Source: Mesonia mobilis DSM 19841 (GTDB lineage Bacteria; Bacteroidota; Bacteroidia; Flavobacteriales; Flavobacteriaceae). Taken from it: DNA of 64,000 nucleotides. Below are positions 18,537 to 27,542 of the stretch, piece after piece; position 1 is the stretch's first letter; every line of letters begins with the position of its first letter. Position numbers and translations under genes: made by a program. The stretch covers positions 62,001-126,000 of the forward strand of contig NZ_AUHX01000008.1 of the NCBI RefSeq assembly GCF_000423405.1, written 5' to 3'. Under the pieces are notes generated by a model, which worked only from the letters and a program-made list of their open reading frames with translations, made no database searches and was not told where the DNA came from.

Positions 18537-19004
18537 TTACCAAGTTTTAAAAGGCTTTTGTGTTAATGCAGAATTGTAATATTTCTGTTCGCCGGTAACT
18601 TCATTAGCTAACCAATCGGGTAATAAAACCTGATCACTTTCAGAGTTCATTTCAACTTCAGCGACGATCAAACCTTCATTTTCACCATAAAACTCATCAA
18701 CTTCAAAAATATGATTTCCAGATTTTACCAAGAAACGGGTTTTTTCAATTTTTCCCGGTTCACATAATTGCAGTAAAGCTTCAGCATCTTTTAAATCAAT
18801 TTCTTTTTCCCACTCAAAACGAGATAAACCACTTTCAGAAGATTTCCCTTTTACGGTCATAAACGCTTTATTTTCTTTTATTCGAATGCGTGTTGTTCTT
18901 TCTGGATGAGAGTTTAAATAGCCTTGCTTGATATGAAAAGATTGGTAGGCTTCCTTTTTAAAATCTTCATTTTTCACTAAAAATTTACGTTCTATTTCGA
19001 GCAT
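18537..19004 (-). CDS. CYTH-domain protein (triphosphate tunnel enzyme family)
   Basis: The N-terminus MLEIERKFLV carries the diagnostic ExExK motif of CYTH enzymes. It is followed by RTTRIRIKENKAFMTVKGK, alternating basic residues that line the tunnel, and acidic metal ligands in FEVDEFYGENEGL and VAEVEM. Family members hydrolyse inorganic tripolyphosphate or, less often, act as class IV adenylate cyclase or thiamine triphosphatase. At 155 residues it is the short single-domain bacterial form, and tripolyphosphatase is the likeliest activity. It is followed by the YciI-like gene with essentially no gap. Confidence 0.88.
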   Translation of the reverse strand: MLEIERKFLVKNEDFKKEAYQSFHIKQGYLNSHPERTTRIRIKENKAFMTVKGKSSESGLSRFEWEKEIDLKDAEALLQLCEPGKIEKTRFLVKSGNHIFEVDEFYGENEGLIVAEVEMNSESDQVLLPDWLANEVTGEQKYYNSALTQKPFKTW

Positions 19005-19126
19005 GGTTTTCTTGTAAAAGTAAACATTTAAGCATAAATTAATTCTTCAGCTTAAAGTGTTAAGAAAAATTCAATTTTTCTAAGAGAAGCAATTGCTTAC
19101 GTATTTTTAGACTCTGCAATTAACTT

Positions 19127-19960
19127 ATGAAGCGATATACTCAATTTAAGCCTTTTATCATTTCAGAATTTGAAGTTACAGATTGGCATCACCCTCGCCA
19201 TAATCATAATTACTATGAGCTTATTTATATTAAACACGGAAAAGGCTCACATTTACTGAATAAAACTAAGGTAAATTACAAAAGCGGAGACCTGTTTTTA
19301 TTAGGTCCCGACGATTCTCACGAGTTTTATATTGAAGAAAAAACACATTTTATTTATATAAAATTTACGGCTTCTATTTTTGAAAAAGAGCTGGGGTTGT
19401 TTCATAAAAGCACTTTAAAAAAAATCGATTTACTAATTAATCATCGAGAAATTAGAAATTCTGTTTTTCGGTTTAATACTCAAGATCGAGACTTAATCTC
19501 ACAAATAATTGCAATTATTTCGTCTTTGGCTAACGATGTTTACACCTACGAAAAGGCGATAATTTTTCAGCTGATTAGCATTTTTGAAATTATGGGCAGG
19601 TATATTGAAGTGATTCCTTCTTCTTCGGTAATTCAACAACAAAAAAGCATTTCACAGGGAGTTGAACCTTTGCTGAGTTATATTCATCAAAATATTTATT
19701 ACCCTAAAAAATTACGCGCGCAACACTTGGCAGAAGAATTTCATACTACTAAAAATTACATCGGTAAATTCTTCAAAAGAAATATGAAAATTTCACTTCG
19801 CAGTTATGTGCGGCAATACAAACTCAACCTTATTGATTCTCGTTTAAAAACAGGAAGTTATACTAAAAAAGAAATTGCCAGCGAGTTTGGGTTTACCGAT
19901 GAAAGTCACTTGATAAAAACATTAAAAAAGCAAAACGAAATTAATTCACAGAAAAATTAA
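19127..19960 (+). CDS. AraC-family transcriptional regulator with N-terminal cupin
   Basis: 277 residues. The N-terminal half is a cupin sensor (HHPRHNHNYYELIYIKHGKG near 21-40, with His ligands). The C-terminal part has two helix-turn-helix motifs (LAEEFHTTKNYIGKFFKRN near 205-225 and KKEIASEFGFTDESHLIKTL near 247-266). This arrangement usually senses sugars or other small molecules. The last segment is short and ends soon after the second HTH. The MscS gene follows after 78 bp in the same direction, but no regulated sugar operon is adjacent, so the target is unknown. Confidence 0.9.
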   Translation: MKRYTQFKPFIISEFEVTDWHHPRHNHNYYELIYIKHGKGSHLLNKTKVNYKSGDLFLLGPDDSHEFYIEEKTHFIYIKFTASIFEKELGLFHKSTLKKIDLLINHREIRNSVFRFNTQDRDLISQIIAIISSLANDVYTYEKAIIFQLISIFEIMGRYIEVIPSSSVIQQQKSISQGVEPLLSYIHQNIYYPKKLRAQHLAEEFHTTKNYIGKFFKRNMKISLRSYVRQYKLNLIDSRLKTGSYTKKEIASEFGFTDESHLIKTLKKQNEINSQKN

Positions 19961-20038
19961 ATTCCTCTTAAATATCATTTATTTGCTTACTTTTAACTTC
20001 GTTACCGGTTAGTTAATGCCAACCACAATTACGATTTT

Positions 20039-21688
20039 ATGCCGTTTAAGTTGTTATTAAGTATTTTATTACTGCTGAATTTTCATCTAACTTCAGCAAC
20101 CTCTTTTGTATCTCAAGTTCAAGATTCGATTGCGGTTCAAGAAGGTTTTCCGGTGATCGGGAAAGCCAAAGAAGAATTATTTTCGATCTATCAAAAGTCG
20201 GGCGATCTATCTGCGGCAGAACGTGCGAGTATTATTTCTGAAAGAATTCAGCGTATCGATGCCAATACATTTTCTAAAGATTCACTACAGATTTTAAAGG
20301 ATCAGGAGCGTTTAGAGGTAATCTACGGAAGTCAAATTCTGCTCAACATTACTAATCTTGATACGATCGGCTCTAAAAAATCAAAGCAGGAATTAGCAAA
20401 TTTTTATGCTGAAGTGATTTCTGCAAACCTCGATATTGCTGAAAGTAAATACATCCCGAAAAACGTCTTTCTAAAAATTGGTTTTGTTGCGCTTATCCTT
20501 TTGGGACTTTGGCTGGCCTTAAAATTGATCGCATTTTTAAACAAAAGAAGCATCCGTTTTATAGAAAGTAAAAAAGACAAATGGTTAAAAAGTCTTACCT
20601 ACAATAATTACACGTTTATCACGCCAGAGCAGGAACTCAATGTGATTTTATTCATTTTAAAGATCCTAAAGTGGTTTTTAATTCTGTTGGTGGTTTATAT
20701 TTTCTTCCCGCTCATTTTTAGCGTTTTCGAATTTACACAAGGTTGGTCTAATTACCTTTTCGATCTGATTTTCTCTTCATTCGGACAAATTTTTACCGGT
20801 ATTTGGCACTATTTTCCCAATATTATCAAGATCACTGCGATCATCATCGTAATGCGTTATTTTGTAAAAGCGGTAAAATACATTTTTGCTGAAATTGAAG
20901 ACGAAAAGCTTCAAATTTCAGGTTTTCACCCAGATTGGGCGATGCCAACTTTTACCATTATTCGGTTTTTGCTGTACGCGTTTATGTTTGTTCTCATCTT
21001 CCCGCTTTTACCGGGTTCAGATTCGACGATTTTTAAAGGCGTTTCTGTATTTCTTGGGGTGTTGCTTTCACTGGGGTCGTCTTCTGCCATCGCCAATATG
21101 GTAGCCGGATTGGTGATTACCTATATGCGACCTTTTAAAATTGGAGACCGAATTAATATTGGAAATACCACCGGAAATGTGATCGAAAAAACACTTTTGG
21201 TCACCCGACTTAAAACCATCAAAAACGAAGAAATTACCATCCCAAATTCGGCAGTTTTAAGCGGAAATACCGTGAATTATTCCACCTTCACTAAAGAAAA
21301 AGGCGAAGGCTTAATTATCAACACGACGGTGACTTTAGGTTACGATATTCCGTATAAAACTGTTTATGCTGCTTTGATCGAAGCGGCTTTGCGCACCAAT
21401 CTTATCGAAAAACAGCCTAAACCTTTTGTGTTGCAAACCAGCTTAGACGATTTTTATGTGTCGTATCAATTAAATGCCTACACGAAACACGCCAATAAAC
21501 AGGCGCTCATCTATTCAGATTTGCATCAAAACATTCAGGATTGTTGCAACGAGATGGATATTGAGATTTTGTCGCCGCATTATCGTGCTCAACGTGATGG
21601 CAATATGACGACCATCCCCAAAGATTATTTACCGAAAGATTACGAAGCGCCCAGTTTCAATGTGAAAACTCGAAAATCTGAAGATTAG
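20039..21688 (+). CDS. Mechanosensitive ion channel, MscS family
   Basis: 549 residues: N-terminal signal-like segment (1-20), a periplasmic helical domain of about 130 residues, then four to five membrane helices (first at about 146-168). The conserved pore helix and beta domain follow: LGSSSAIANMVAGLVITYM, then RPFKIGDRINIG. The pore helix is Gly/Ala rich as in MscS TM3. It opens on membrane tension to release solutes during osmotic downshock. The extra N-terminal domain makes it larger than E. coli MscS, a common variant. It converges with ohrR across a 76-bp gap. Confidence 0.93.
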   Translation: MPFKLLLSILLLLNFHLTSATSFVSQVQDSIAVQEGFPVIGKAKEELFSIYQKSGDLSAAERASIISERIQRIDANTFSKDSLQILKDQERLEVIYGSQILLNITNLDTIGSKKSKQELANFYAEVISANLDIAESKYIPKNVFLKIGFVALILLGLWLALKLIAFLNKRSIRFIESKKDKWLKSLTYNNYTFITPEQELNVILFILKILKWFLILLVVYIFFPLIFSVFEFTQGWSNYLFDLIFSSFGQIFTGIWHYFPNIIKITAIIIVMRYFVKAVKYIFAEIEDEKLQISGFHPDWAMPTFTIIRFLLYAFMFVLIFPLLPGSDSTIFKGVSVFLGVLLSLGSSSAIANMVAGLVITYMRPFKIGDRINIGNTTGNVIEKTLLVTRLKTIKNEEITIPNSAVLSGNTVNYSTFTKEKGEGLIINTTVTLGYDIPYKTVYAALIEAALRTNLIEKQPKPFVLQTSLDDFYVSYQLNAYTKHANKQALIYSDLHQNIQDCCNEMDIEILSPHYRAQRDGNMTTIPKDYLPKDYEAPSFNVKTRKSED

Positions 21689-21764
21689 ATAAGTTTTCTG
21701 CGGAAGAAAAAATTGAATTTCATCTTCAACTTCTTTTTGAAGTAAAATGATTTTTTTGCTGAAA

Positions 21765-22205
21765 TTACTTTTCGCTCATTTTCCCGATCATTTTATATAA
21801 TAATCGGTACAATTCTTTGGCTTCCTCTTCTTCCAACGGAAGTTGCTCGGCCAACAATGCCGGTACATCGCAAGCTTGGTCTTTTAAAGCTTTTCCTTTT
21901 TCAGTAAGCGTGATTACGATATTTCGCTCGTCAGTTTCAGAACGTTTACGCTCCAAAAGTTCGCGTTGTTGTAGCCGTTTTAAAAGCGGGGTAAGCGTGT
22001 TGGATTGTAGCTGAAGTTTTTCAGCAATCGTACTTAAATTCACCTCATCTTTTTCCCAAAGCACCATCAAAACCAAATATTGCGGATAGGTAATATCCAA
22101 CTCCTTCAGCATTGGCTGGTAACGCTGAATAACCAATCGTGAAGCCGTATACAACGGAAAGCAAAGTTGATGATCCAGTTTTAAAGCTTCGTATTTTTCA
22201 CTCAT
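21765..22205 (-). CDS. ohrR: Organic peroxide-sensing repressor OhrR (MarR family)
   Basis: Winged-helix MarR regulator of 146 residues. The peroxide-sensing cysteine is Cys15 in DHQLCFPLY, the same number as in Bacillus OhrR; a second cysteine at residue 112 could make a disulfide as in two-Cys OhrR. The recognition helix region is STIAEKLQLQSNTLTPLLKRL and the wing carries SETDERNIVI. Oxidised protein leaves DNA and lets ohr be expressed. The ohr gene lies upstream on the same strand, with 194 bp and a palindromic repeat between them, so ohrR may have its own promoter. Confidence 0.93.
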   Translation of the reverse strand: MSEKYEALKLDHQLCFPLYTASRLVIQRYQPMLKELDITYPQYLVLMVLWEKDEVNLSTIAEKLQLQSNTLTPLLKRLQQRELLERKRSETDERNIVITLTEKGKALKDQACDVPALLAEQLPLEEEEAKELYRLLYKMIGKMSEK

Positions 22206-22362
22206 TTTTCAGTGATTTTCGAGGTTTTCAGAAGTAATTTTCGATCCTGAAAGTAATAAAAAAAATCTCTTTTCGCCGCAAGCCAAAAGGGAATTTTAAA
22301 TATTGGTTTTATATCCAGTTCACACTTAAATTGAAGAAGTTTGAACAATATTTTTTCAGGTC

Positions 22363-22390
22363 GAGACCCTGAATCCAGTTCAGGGTGACG
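22363..22390. repeat. Palindromic intergenic repeat (GAGA-stem-TGACG type)
   Basis: GAGA, stem CCCTGAA (22367-22373), 5-nt loop, stem TTCAGGG (22379-22385), TGACG. The same architecture with different stems occurs twice at 52517-52602. It lies between ohr and ohrR, 10 bp beyond the ohr stop codon, and could also act as a processing or termination hairpin for ohr mRNA. Confidence 0.7.
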
Positions 22391-22399
22391 AAAAAAGAA

Positions 22400-22816
22400 T
22401 TAGATCACTTCTAATTCTACATCTATATTTCCGCGAGTCGCGTTAGAATAAGGGCAAACCTGATGCGCCTGTTCTACCAATTCCTGCGCTTTCTCCTTCT
22501 CTACTCCGGGAATTTCTACAGAAAGTTTTACGGCTAACTGAAAACCGCCAGCATCGTTAGGTCCAATTCCTACGGTTGCTTTTACGGTAGTTTCGCCTTC
22601 TGGTTTTATTTTAGCTTTCCCGATTACCAGATTCAAAGCGCTATCAAAACAAGCCGCATAACCTGCTGCAAATAATTGCTCAGGATTGGTCGCTCCGCCT
22701 TTTCCGCCTAATTCTTTCGGCATCAAAACGTCAAAATCTACAAATCCGTCTTCACTTTTTACGTGTCCGTTTCTTCCTCCTGTGGCAGAAACTGTTGTTT
22801 GATATTTTGTTTTCAT
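22400..22816 (-). CDS. ohr: Organic hydroperoxide resistance protein (Ohr/OsmC family)
   Basis: Thiol peroxidase that reduces organic hydroperoxides using lipoylated partners. The two catalytic cysteines are Cys56 (YAACFDSAL) and Cys121 (HQVCPYSNAT); the Arg and Glu that activate the peroxidatic Cys are plausibly Arg15 and Glu46. The 138-residue length and the GGATNPEQLFAAGY segment are typical of Ohr rather than OsmC. A promoter with an operator-like palindrome lies just upstream (22840-22868), and ohrR is downstream, giving the classic sensor-effector pair. Confidence 0.96.
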   Translation of the reverse strand: MKTKYQTTVSATGGRNGHVKSEDGFVDFDVLMPKELGGKGGATNPEQLFAAGYAACFDSALNLVIGKAKIKPEGETTVKATVGIGPNDAGGFQLAVKLSVEIPGVEKEKAQELVEQAHQVCPYSNATRGNIDVELEVI

Positions 22817-22839
22817 AATAATAAATTTTAAAATCTTTT

Positions 22840-22868
22840 ACGATTAAATCGTTTACGATACAAATATA
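22840..22868 (-). promoter_or_regulatory. ohr promoter with candidate OhrR operator
   Basis: On the minus strand a -7 box TATATTTG (22868-22861) is followed by the perfect palindrome ACGATTTAATCGT (22852-22840). The palindrome covers the expected start of transcription and sits 24 bp before the ohr ATG. A further TTACGATA half-site overlaps its upstream edge (22853-22860). An A/T-rich palindrome of this size at the start site fits OhrR repression. Binding by OhrR is inferred from gene context. Confidence 0.6.
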
Positions 22869-22902
22869 TAAAAAAGAAGCTTAACGATCCTGTTAAGCTT
22901 CT
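22868..22902 (-). terminator. Terminator of the aldo/keto reductase gene
   Basis: Perfect 11-bp stem AGAAGCTTAAC/GTTAAGCTTCT (22875-22885 with 22892-22902), 6-nt loop, then a T-run on the minus strand. The T-run merges into the -7 box of the ohr promoter, so the terminator of one gene and the promoter of the next abut. Confidence 0.85.
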
Positions 22903-22936
22903 CTGAAAGTTTTTATAGGTTTGTTTTTAGTTGAAA

Positions 22937-24064
22937 TTATTTAGGTTCCGGAGCGTTTTCAGCAATTAGTCCTTTCGATTTTAGCTCTTTCCAAAATGCC
23001 TTCGGAATTTTTACATCCATCGATTTTGCATTTGCTTCAGATTGCTCTCCATTACTCGCTCCCGGAATCACACTAGCTACCACATCTGGCGCTGCCGAGA
23101 ACTGAAGTGCCGCCGTTCTTAGATCGACATTATGTTTATCGGCTACTTTTTGCAATTTTGCACGTTTTTCTTTCATCTCTTCAGGAATAGTTCCGCCATA
23201 ATTATAACGCTCTTTTCCAGCTAAAAACCCAGCATTTAAAGCGGCACCGATCACTAAACTAATTCCTTCTTTTTCACAAACCGGGAAGACATTGTTTAGA
23301 TCGTCTTCGTGCACCAACAACGAATATTGTTTTGCTGAAAGAAAAATATCTGGATCGGCAACTTCGATGGTTTCTAAAATTGGTCTGGTCGTATTTACGC
23401 CTAATCCCCAGCCTTTAATTAAACCTTCCTCACGCATTTTGGTAAGCTCTGGCATCGCTCCGTTTTTAGCCTGCTCAAAGTATTTTTCATAATCTCCTTC
23501 CTTAAAATCTGGATTATCCGGTGATAGATCGTGAATAAAAACGATGTCGATATAGGCTAAACCTAAACGATGCAGACTTTGTTCTACCGATTTTCTAACT
23601 CCTTCAGCCGAATAATCGTATTCGTAATTCATATTCAATTTCCCTTTCCAAAGTGCACCCGGCAATTCAAAATCTGGATCTGGCGTTAAGACTCTTCCCA
23701 CTTTGGTAGACAACACAAAATCTTCACGCTTCTTATTGAAAAGGTAACTTCCCATTCTACGTTCGCTAATTCCTAAACCGTACCAAGGCGAAGTATCAAA
23801 ATAACGAACGCCGTTATTCCACGCGGCATCCATTGCGCCACGAATTTCTTCGTCACTATTTACGTGAAAACCATTACCGGCGGCAACACCACCCATCCCA
23901 AATTTCCATTCGGGTTTAAATTTATCGCGTAAAAAATTGTTTTTAATTTTTGCTGAAGGAATTGCAGTTTCCGTAGAATTTGCGGCATTTATAATTGAAG
24001 GAGCCGCAACCATCCCTGCAGTTCCTAAAATAGATTTGTATAAAAAGTCTCTTCTATTAGCCAT
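22937..24064 (-). CDS. Aldo/keto reductase with Tat signal
   Basis: NAD(P)H-dependent oxidoreductase with a TIM-barrel fold (375 aa). The N-terminus MANRRDFLYKSILGTAG has the twin-arginine motif followed by a hydrophobic stretch and AAPSIINAA, so export in folded form to the periplasm is predicted. Barrel motifs: DTSPWYGLGISERRMG (active-site Tyr) and LHRLGLAYIDIVFIHDL. It resembles the L-fucose/D-threo-aldose dehydrogenase-like AKR group, but the substrate is not determinable. It is a single-gene unit ending in a strong hairpin. Confidence 0.9.
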   Translation of the reverse strand: MANRRDFLYKSILGTAGMVAAPSIINAANSTETAIPSAKIKNNFLRDKFKPEWKFGMGGVAAGNGFHVNSDEEIRGAMDAAWNNGVRYFDTSPWYGLGISERRMGSYLFNKKREDFVLSTKVGRVLTPDPDFELPGALWKGKLNMNYEYDYSAEGVRKSVEQSLHRLGLAYIDIVFIHDLSPDNPDFKEGDYEKYFEQAKNGAMPELTKMREEGLIKGWGLGVNTTRPILETIEVADPDIFLSAKQYSLLVHEDDLNNVFPVCEKEGISLVIGAALNAGFLAGKERYNYGGTIPEEMKEKRAKLQKVADKHNVDLRTAALQFSAAPDVVASVIPGASNGEQSEANAKSMDVKIPKAFWKELKSKGLIAENAPEPK

Positions 24065-24189
24065 ATTTTTGGTTTTTATTGAAGCTCAAATTTCACAAAA
24101 AACAGTCTGAACCTTCCTGTAAAAAAAGGCTATTAAGTAGTAAAAAACGGACTTCTCGCGTTAAACTCTAGTTAATTTGAAGCGACCTG

Positions 24190-25662
24190 CTATTCGGTTT
24201 CGGGAGTTTCAAACGGAATTAATTTTTTATAATGTTCGTAGCGCAAGAATATTTCTTTCACGTACAAATACGGCTCACGACCGCGAACAAAGCCATATTT
24301 TACTTCCGGTCGATTAAAGAATTCACGCGAACTTAACTTCAGTAAATAATCTTCAACATTATCGTCCCAAACATTAGGATCTTCGCCAAAGGCTTTGGTA
24401 AGTCGTTGCGCATCACGAACGTGACCTAAGCCACAATTGTACGCTGCCAGGGTGAACTTGATACGCTGAATGCTATCTTCCACATTACTAAAATTCTCTC
24501 GTAATTGTGCCAGGTATTTGGTGCCACCACGAATATTTTCTGAAGGATTAGTAATATCGTTTACACCCAAATCTTTTGCGGTTGCCGGCATAATTTGCAT
24601 TAATCCGCCAGCGCCTGCCCACGAATTTTCATTCGGCTGAAAACGTGATTCTTGGAAGATCTGCGAACTCAGCAATCGCCAATCCCAACCTAAACGTCCT
24701 ACATTGTTTTTTACGATCGCGTCGTATTGACTAATTTTACCCTGGTTTTTACTGTAAAATTCACTTTTAATTCGGCGGCGATAGGATTTCTTATTTTTGA
24801 AATACTTGTTGTACACCACATAATAAAAGTCTTTTTTCTTGATATTTTTTAGCCACGAATTGATTTCAGCTAAAAGCTCCGGAGAATTTTTACGCACTGC
24901 CCAGGCGATACGTTGCGAGAAACTGATCTCGGTATCAATATCCAGAATCGGGTTGTAGGTTTGATTGATCGCGGCGATATTATAATCTGAAATGGTATAA
25001 TCGATCTCACCATCGACCACCATTTTAATAATATCTTCAGTAGTTTTATCTCCAGAAACCAGTTGAATATCAATCTGCCCGCCAATCTCGTCTTCCAGAT
25101 TTTCTAAACGCTCAAAATAAGAAGAGTTTTTACGTACGTGAACGGTCTTGCCAATCATCTCGATAGGATCGTTTAGCGTGTGCTTTTTGATCTTGTACAT
25201 TGGTAACTTTCGCCAGTTTTCCGGGCGACGTTGCACTAAAACCTGATGCGTTAAATAGTGATATTCGGTAAAATTGACGAGTTTTTTTCGGTCTTCGGTA
25301 ACCGAGAGTCCAAATGCAATAAGATCGCCCACACCGGCATTCAGCATATCGAATAAATGATCGATATCTTTTGCAACTTTAATATCGAGTTCGAGTTCTA
25401 AATGATCGGCAAGTTTTTTTACCAATTCATATTCAAAACCCATCGGTTTCCCGCGATATAAAAAGTAACTGGTAGAATTATAAATGGTAATAACGGTAAG
25501 TTTTCCGTCTTTTTTGATTTCTGAAAGGTCTTTTGAGGCAATCGTATTTTCAGAAATAAGTGCTGAAGTTTCTGTTGCAGGATTTGCTTCCTCTTGGCAA
25601 TTGTAAGAGCAAATTATAAAGGTGCATAAAAGTAAATATCGAGTAATTTTTCGCCTAAACAT
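24190..25662 (-). CDS. MltF-like membrane-bound lytic transglycosylase
   Basis: Two-domain periplasmic enzyme of 490 residues. The signal ends in SYNC (lipid Cys22). Residues about 52-290 form a solute-binding-protein family 3 domain (GFEYELVKKLADHL, IAFGLSVTEDRKK), which in MltF is regulatory. Residues about 315-460 are an SLT lysozyme-like domain with the catalytic Glu338 in FQESRF and the GLMQIMPATA motif (353-362). It cleaves peptidoglycan glycan strands to 1,6-anhydro ends. It stands alone, 66 bp downstream of the start-distal end of the Rossmann gene, which runs in the same direction. Confidence 0.94.
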   Translation of the reverse strand: MFRRKITRYLLLCTFIICSYNCQEEANPATETSALISENTIASKDLSEIKKDGKLTVITIYNSTSYFLYRGKPMGFEYELVKKLADHLELELDIKVAKDIDHLFDMLNAGVGDLIAFGLSVTEDRKKLVNFTEYHYLTHQVLVQRRPENWRKLPMYKIKKHTLNDPIEMIGKTVHVRKNSSYFERLENLEDEIGGQIDIQLVSGDKTTEDIIKMVVDGEIDYTISDYNIAAINQTYNPILDIDTEISFSQRIAWAVRKNSPELLAEINSWLKNIKKKDFYYVVYNKYFKNKKSYRRRIKSEFYSKNQGKISQYDAIVKNNVGRLGWDWRLLSSQIFQESRFQPNENSWAGAGGLMQIMPATAKDLGVNDITNPSENIRGGTKYLAQLRENFSNVEDSIQRIKFTLAAYNCGLGHVRDAQRLTKAFGEDPNVWDDNVEDYLLKLSSREFFNRPEVKYGFVRGREPYLYVKEIFLRYEHYKKLIPFETPETE

Positions 25663-25728
25663 TAAAAGTTTGATTTTCTGTAAGATACAAAATTCTTAAC
25701 AAACCTTTAATGTGGAAGATTTTTCAGC

Positions 25729-26394
25729 TTAAGTTTTACTTACGATTTCTTTAATTTCTTCAGATTCAATAATATTTTTAGGATAATTATTTTTGCTTAA
25801 AAACAGCATTGCGCTTGCAATAGTTTCTGCTTGGATAGAGCGGTATTTTTTCAACGGACCGATCATTATAAAGTTAGCAAGTCGCATTACTTTTTTCCAG
25901 GCTAATTCGAAAGGACGACTCTCTTCTCGATTGCCGTCAATCAACGACGGACGTAAAATATAAGTTTCCGAAATTTGTTCTGCTAAAACTGCTTCTTCCA
26001 TTTCACCTTTTGTCTTGTTATAGAAAAATTGGCTGTTTTTATCGGCTCCAATCGCAGAGACTACGATCATTTTCGGGATGTTGTTTTGCTTGGCTAGTTT
26101 TGCGGCAGTGACCGGAATACCAAAATCTACTTTTCTGTAGGTTTCATTATCTGGAGTTTTCTTTTGTGTGGTTCCTACGCAGCAAAAAACTACATCGGCA
26201 TGAAATTGATCTTTATAGTTTTCAAGTTGAAATAAATCAATTAAATGTTCTTCTAATTTTGAATGTTGAAGTTTCACGCTACTTCTGGAAAAGAGAATGA
26301 TCTTTTGAAAATCATCATCTTTTAGTAATTGCTGAAGCAACAAATTACCGGTTAATCCGGTAGCGCCAAGTAAAATTGCAGTTTTCGATTTCAT
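25729..26394 (-). CDS. NAD(P)-binding Rossmann protein (atypical SDR, HTATIP2-like)
   Basis: 221 residues with the dinucleotide-binding start AILLGATGLTGNLLLQQLL (GxxGxxG at about 9-15) and the later strand VVFCCVGTTQKKTP. A KMIVVSAIGADKNSQFFYNKTKGEME segment carries the Tyr-Lys spacing of SDR enzymes. It matches the small atypical SDR group to which TIP30/HTATIP2 and bacterial YbjT-like proteins belong. The enzyme's substrate is unknown. It is divergent from dinB with a 53-bp gap that must hold both promoters. Confidence 0.82.
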   Translation of the reverse strand: MKSKTAILLGATGLTGNLLLQQLLKDDDFQKIILFSRSSVKLQHSKLEEHLIDLFQLENYKDQFHADVVFCCVGTTQKKTPDNETYRKVDFGIPVTAAKLAKQNNIPKMIVVSAIGADKNSQFFYNKTKGEMEEAVLAEQISETYILRPSLIDGNREESRPFELAWKKVMRLANFIMIGPLKKYRSIQAETIASAMLFLSKNNYPKNIIESEEIKEIVSKT

Positions 26395-26435
26395 AACAGG
26401 AAGTTATAAAACGCAGCGCAAATAAGAAGAATCGT

Positions 26436-26443
26436 TAACTTTG
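26436..26443 (+). promoter_or_regulatory. Candidate -7 box (TAACTTTG) for dinB
   Basis: Fits TAnnTTTG and ends only 4 bp before the GTG start. If used, transcription would start at or within a few bases of the start codon, giving a leaderless mRNA. No clear TTG is seen at the -33 spacing. Confidence 0.35.
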
Positions 26444-26447
26444 TATT

Positions 26448-27542
26448 GTGAAGCCGCAACGCAAAATTATACATATCGATATGGATGCTTTTTATGCCTC
26501 TGTCGAGCAATTGGACAATCCCGATTTGCGCGGAAAAGCGATTGCTGTTGGTGGCGGCTCGAAGCGTGGTGTGGTAAGTGCGGCAAGTTATGAAGCCAGA
26601 AAATTTGGTGTAAGAAGTGCGATGAGCGGTTCGATAGCCAAAAAACTTTGTCCGCATCTTATTTTTGTAAAATCTAATTTTGATCGTTACCGTGAGCTTT
26701 CACAACGTATTCGGCGTATTTTTTTTGAATATACCGATCTGGTCGAACCCCTTTCGTTAGATGAAGCTTATTTAGATGTTACTGAGAATAAAAAAGGAAA
26801 TCCCAGCGCGACCTTAATCGCAAAAGAAATTCGGGCTAAGATCAAAGAAAAAACCGGTTTAAATGCTTCCGCAGGAATTTCGATCAATAAATTCGTGGCT
26901 AAAATTGCAAGCGATTACAACAAGCCGAACGGACAAAAAACAGTGATGCCCGACGAGGTGGAAGAATTTTTAGAAAATCTTGAAATTAGAAAATTTCATG
27001 GTGTGGGAAAGGTAACGGCTGAAAAAATGTATCAGCTAGGGATTTTTACCGGAAAAGATCTAAAAGCGAAATCGGAAGAGTTTTTAGCAGAGAAATTCGG
27101 AAAAAGCGGTCCTTATTACTACAATGTAGTTCGCGGGATTCATTTAAGTGAAGTTAAACCTAACCGCATTCGAAAATCTTTGGGTGCCGAGCGTACCTTT
27201 TCTGAAAATATTACTTCGGAAATATTTATGCTCGAACGTTTAGAACATATTGCTGAAGAGATCGAGAGACGTCTCGCAAAAAGTAAAGTTGCCGGAAAAA
27301 CCGTGACCTTAAAAATAAAATATAGCGATTTCACACTACAAACTCGAAGTAAAACGATCTCGTATTACATCTCTACTAAAGAATTGATTCTCGAGGTTGC
27401 TAAAGAGCTGTTATACCAAGAACGAATGAAAGACTCGGTACGTTTATTAGGAATTTCTCTTTCGAACCTCAACACCGATAAAAAAGAGAAAATCGATGAA
27501 AATGAAAAAGAAGTTTACGTACAGCTTAAGTTTGAGTTTTGA
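26448..27542 (+). CDS. dinB: DNA polymerase IV (Y family)
   Basis: Error-prone translesion polymerase, 364 residues. Catalytic carboxylates are visible as Asp11 (IHIDMDAFYASVEQ) and Asp105-Glu106 (SLDEAYLDV), with the family block VVSAASYEARKFGVRSAMS between them. Helix-hairpin-helix and little-finger regions follow (GVGKVTAEKMYQLG; LGAERTFSEN). The chosen start is GTG at 26448, because the family begins about ten residues before the HIDMD motif and no ATG is available there. The C-terminus lacks an obvious clamp-binding QxxLF tail; it ends in VYVQLKFEF. Its last 28 bp overlap the convergent gene at 27515. Confidence 0.96.
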   Translation: MKPQRKIIHIDMDAFYASVEQLDNPDLRGKAIAVGGGSKRGVVSAASYEARKFGVRSAMSGSIAKKLCPHLIFVKSNFDRYRELSQRIRRIFFEYTDLVEPLSLDEAYLDVTENKKGNPSATLIAKEIRAKIKEKTGLNASAGISINKFVAKIASDYNKPNGQKTVMPDEVEEFLENLEIRKFHGVGKVTAEKMYQLGIFTGKDLKAKSEEFLAEKFGKSGPYYYNVVRGIHLSEVKPNRIRKSLGAERTFSENITSEIFMLERLEHIAEEIERRLAKSKVAGKTVTLKIKYSDFTLQTRSKTISYYISTKELILEVAKELLYQERMKDSVRLLGISLSNLNTDKKEKIDENEKEVYVQLKFEF

